The notes under the pieces are model-generated. The model ran no database searches and was not told where the DNA came from. It worked only from the letters and a program-made list of their open reading frames with translations. This document shows positions 14,440 through 14,885 of a DNA stretch of 14,885 nucleotides, in pieces. Each line of letters starts with the position of its first letter. The first letter of the stretch is position 1. The DNA comes from Clostridiales bacterium (lineage in GTDB: Bacteria; Bacillota; Clostridia; Lachnospirales; Anaerotignaceae). The translations under genes and the position numbers were made by a program. Location of the stretch: contig JAHZAW010000038.1 in NCBI GenBank assembly GCA_019423725.1, positions 1-14,885 of the forward strand, in the 5' to 3' direction.

Positions 14440-14751
14440 ATGTCAGAGGATAAAAAAACATCAAATAAAAAGAACAGAAGATCTCCTGCCACAAAATTCG
14501 TGGGAGTCATACTGCTGTGTCTGAGCGTATGCGTTGTCGTTAACGTGGCCATACAGCTCAATACCTATGTTGCCCTCAAGGCTCAGAAGGATGACCTGGA
14601 AGAGCAGATAGAAGAAGAAAAGGAGAAAAAAGAAGAATATAATAATCAGATGGAATATTACAGCACCGATGAATATATCGAAAAAATAGCAAGGGAACAG
14701 CTGGGTCTCGTTAAGCCTGATGAGATCGTCTTTAAGGTCGACAAAGACTAA
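14440..14751 (+). CDS. divIC: Septum formation initiator family protein (DivIC/FtsB-like)
   Basis: A 103-residue bitopic membrane protein. It has a short basic cytoplasmic N-terminus (1-18), one membrane helix (about 19-40), an extracellular coiled coil rich in Glu/Lys (about 45-75) and the conserved end EYIEKIAREQLGLVKPDEIVF (78-98). DivIC forms a complex with FtsL and DivIB (FtsQ) at the division site and is essential for septation. Length and layout are typical. A GAGG site precedes the ATG. It follows yabQ by 15 nt, as in B. subtilis, and is followed by the tRNA-Met promoter. Confidence 0.93.
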   Translation: MSEDKKTSNKKNRRSPATKFVGVILLCLSVCVVVNVAIQLNTYVALKAQKDDLEEQIEEEKEKKEEYNNQMEYYSTDEYIEKIAREQLGLVKPDEIVFKVDKD

Positions 14752-14775
14752 TTTTAAAAAAAAGTAAAATTTTTG

Positions 14776-14804
14776 TTGACAGACGATGAATTTATGTGTA
14801 TAAT
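14776..14804 (+). promoter_or_regulatory. Sigma-A promoter of tRNA-Met
   Basis: A perfect TTGACA (14776-14781) and perfect TATAAT (14799-14804) are separated by 17 nt. The tRNA 5' end at 14825 is 20 nt after the -10 box. Confidence 0.92.
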
Positions 14805-14824
14805 AACGCTTGTGTCAGTGATAT

Positions 14825-14885
14825 GGCGGAGTAGCTCAGTTGGCTAGAGCACACGGTTCATACCCGTGGTGTCGAGGGTTCGAAT
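14825..14885 (+). tRNA. Elongator tRNA-Met (anticodon CAT), 3' end cut by window edge
   Basis: The sequence starts with acceptor GGCGGAG, then TA and a D-stem GCTC/GAGC. The anticodon stem CACGG/CCGTG encloses the loop TTCATAC with anticodon CAT at 14859-14861. The T-stem GAGGG and T-loop TTCGAAT reach the window end. The anticodon stem lacks the three G-C pairs of initiator tRNA, and the sequence resembles the B. subtilis elongator tRNA-Met, not the lysidine tRNA-Ile. Confidence 0.94.

Noticed and set aside
14752..14775. A/T-only inverted repeat AATTTT/AAAATT after divIC as a terminator
   Set aside because: The stem has no G-C pairs and would be very unstable; it may simply be an A/T-rich upstream element for the tRNA-Met promoter.

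Overview
The window is a chromosomal segment from a spore-forming, anaerobic, low-G+C Gram-positive bacterium of the class Clostridia, most likely Lachnospiraceae or a close relative. The sporulation genes bofA, yabP and yabQ, the NADH/ferredoxin enzyme NfnAB, heavy use of ATA (Ile) and AGA/AGG (Arg) codons, and short AT-rich intergenic gaps with textbook sigma-A promoters all support this. The family-level placement is inference. Both ends lie inside tRNA genes: tRNA-Phe (minus) on the left and elongator tRNA-Met (plus) on the right, each with a TTGACA-17-TATAAT promoter.

Left part (1-2783). A lipoprotein ApbE flavin transferase (minus) is divergent from a NusG-domain-II protein and a small Gx-family membrane transporter (plus). 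The shared intergenic region holds overlapping -10 elements for both directions. They are followed by the DUF2508 (YaaL-like)/bofA pair, a conserved Firmicutes neighbourhood.

Middle-left (2784-6125). A consensus promoter and a roughly 170-nt structured leader precede a co-directional set: a rhomboid protease with a soluble N-terminal domain, a 230-residue protein I do not recognise, a family-4-like uracil-DNA glycosylase lacking the iron-sulfur cysteines, and a GntR/FCD regulator. A strong intrinsic terminator ends the set. About 315 bases without a convincing gene follow.

Middle-right, minus strand (6443-11949). The ppx-ppk pair (polyphosphate breakdown and synthesis, overlapping by 19 bases) and the nfnA-nfnB pair (NADH-dependent ferredoxin:NADP+ oxidoreductase) form two separate operons, each ending in a clear terminator.

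Right part (12078-14885). mazG, hup, rqcP (yabO), yabP, yabQ and divIC, then tRNA-Met, run on the plus strand. This matches the Bacillus subtilis yabN-yabO-yabP-yabQ-divIC order with an HU gene inserted after mazG. It combines nucleotide clean-up, the nucleoid protein, ribosome rescue, spore cortex formation and division.

I found no mobile element, CRISPR array, phage gene or obvious new multi-gene system; this is essentially core genome. The items most worth a second look are the structured leader before the rhomboid gene, the cysteine-free uracil-DNA glycosylase beside an unrecognised gene, and the MazG protein with an eroded second catalytic domain.
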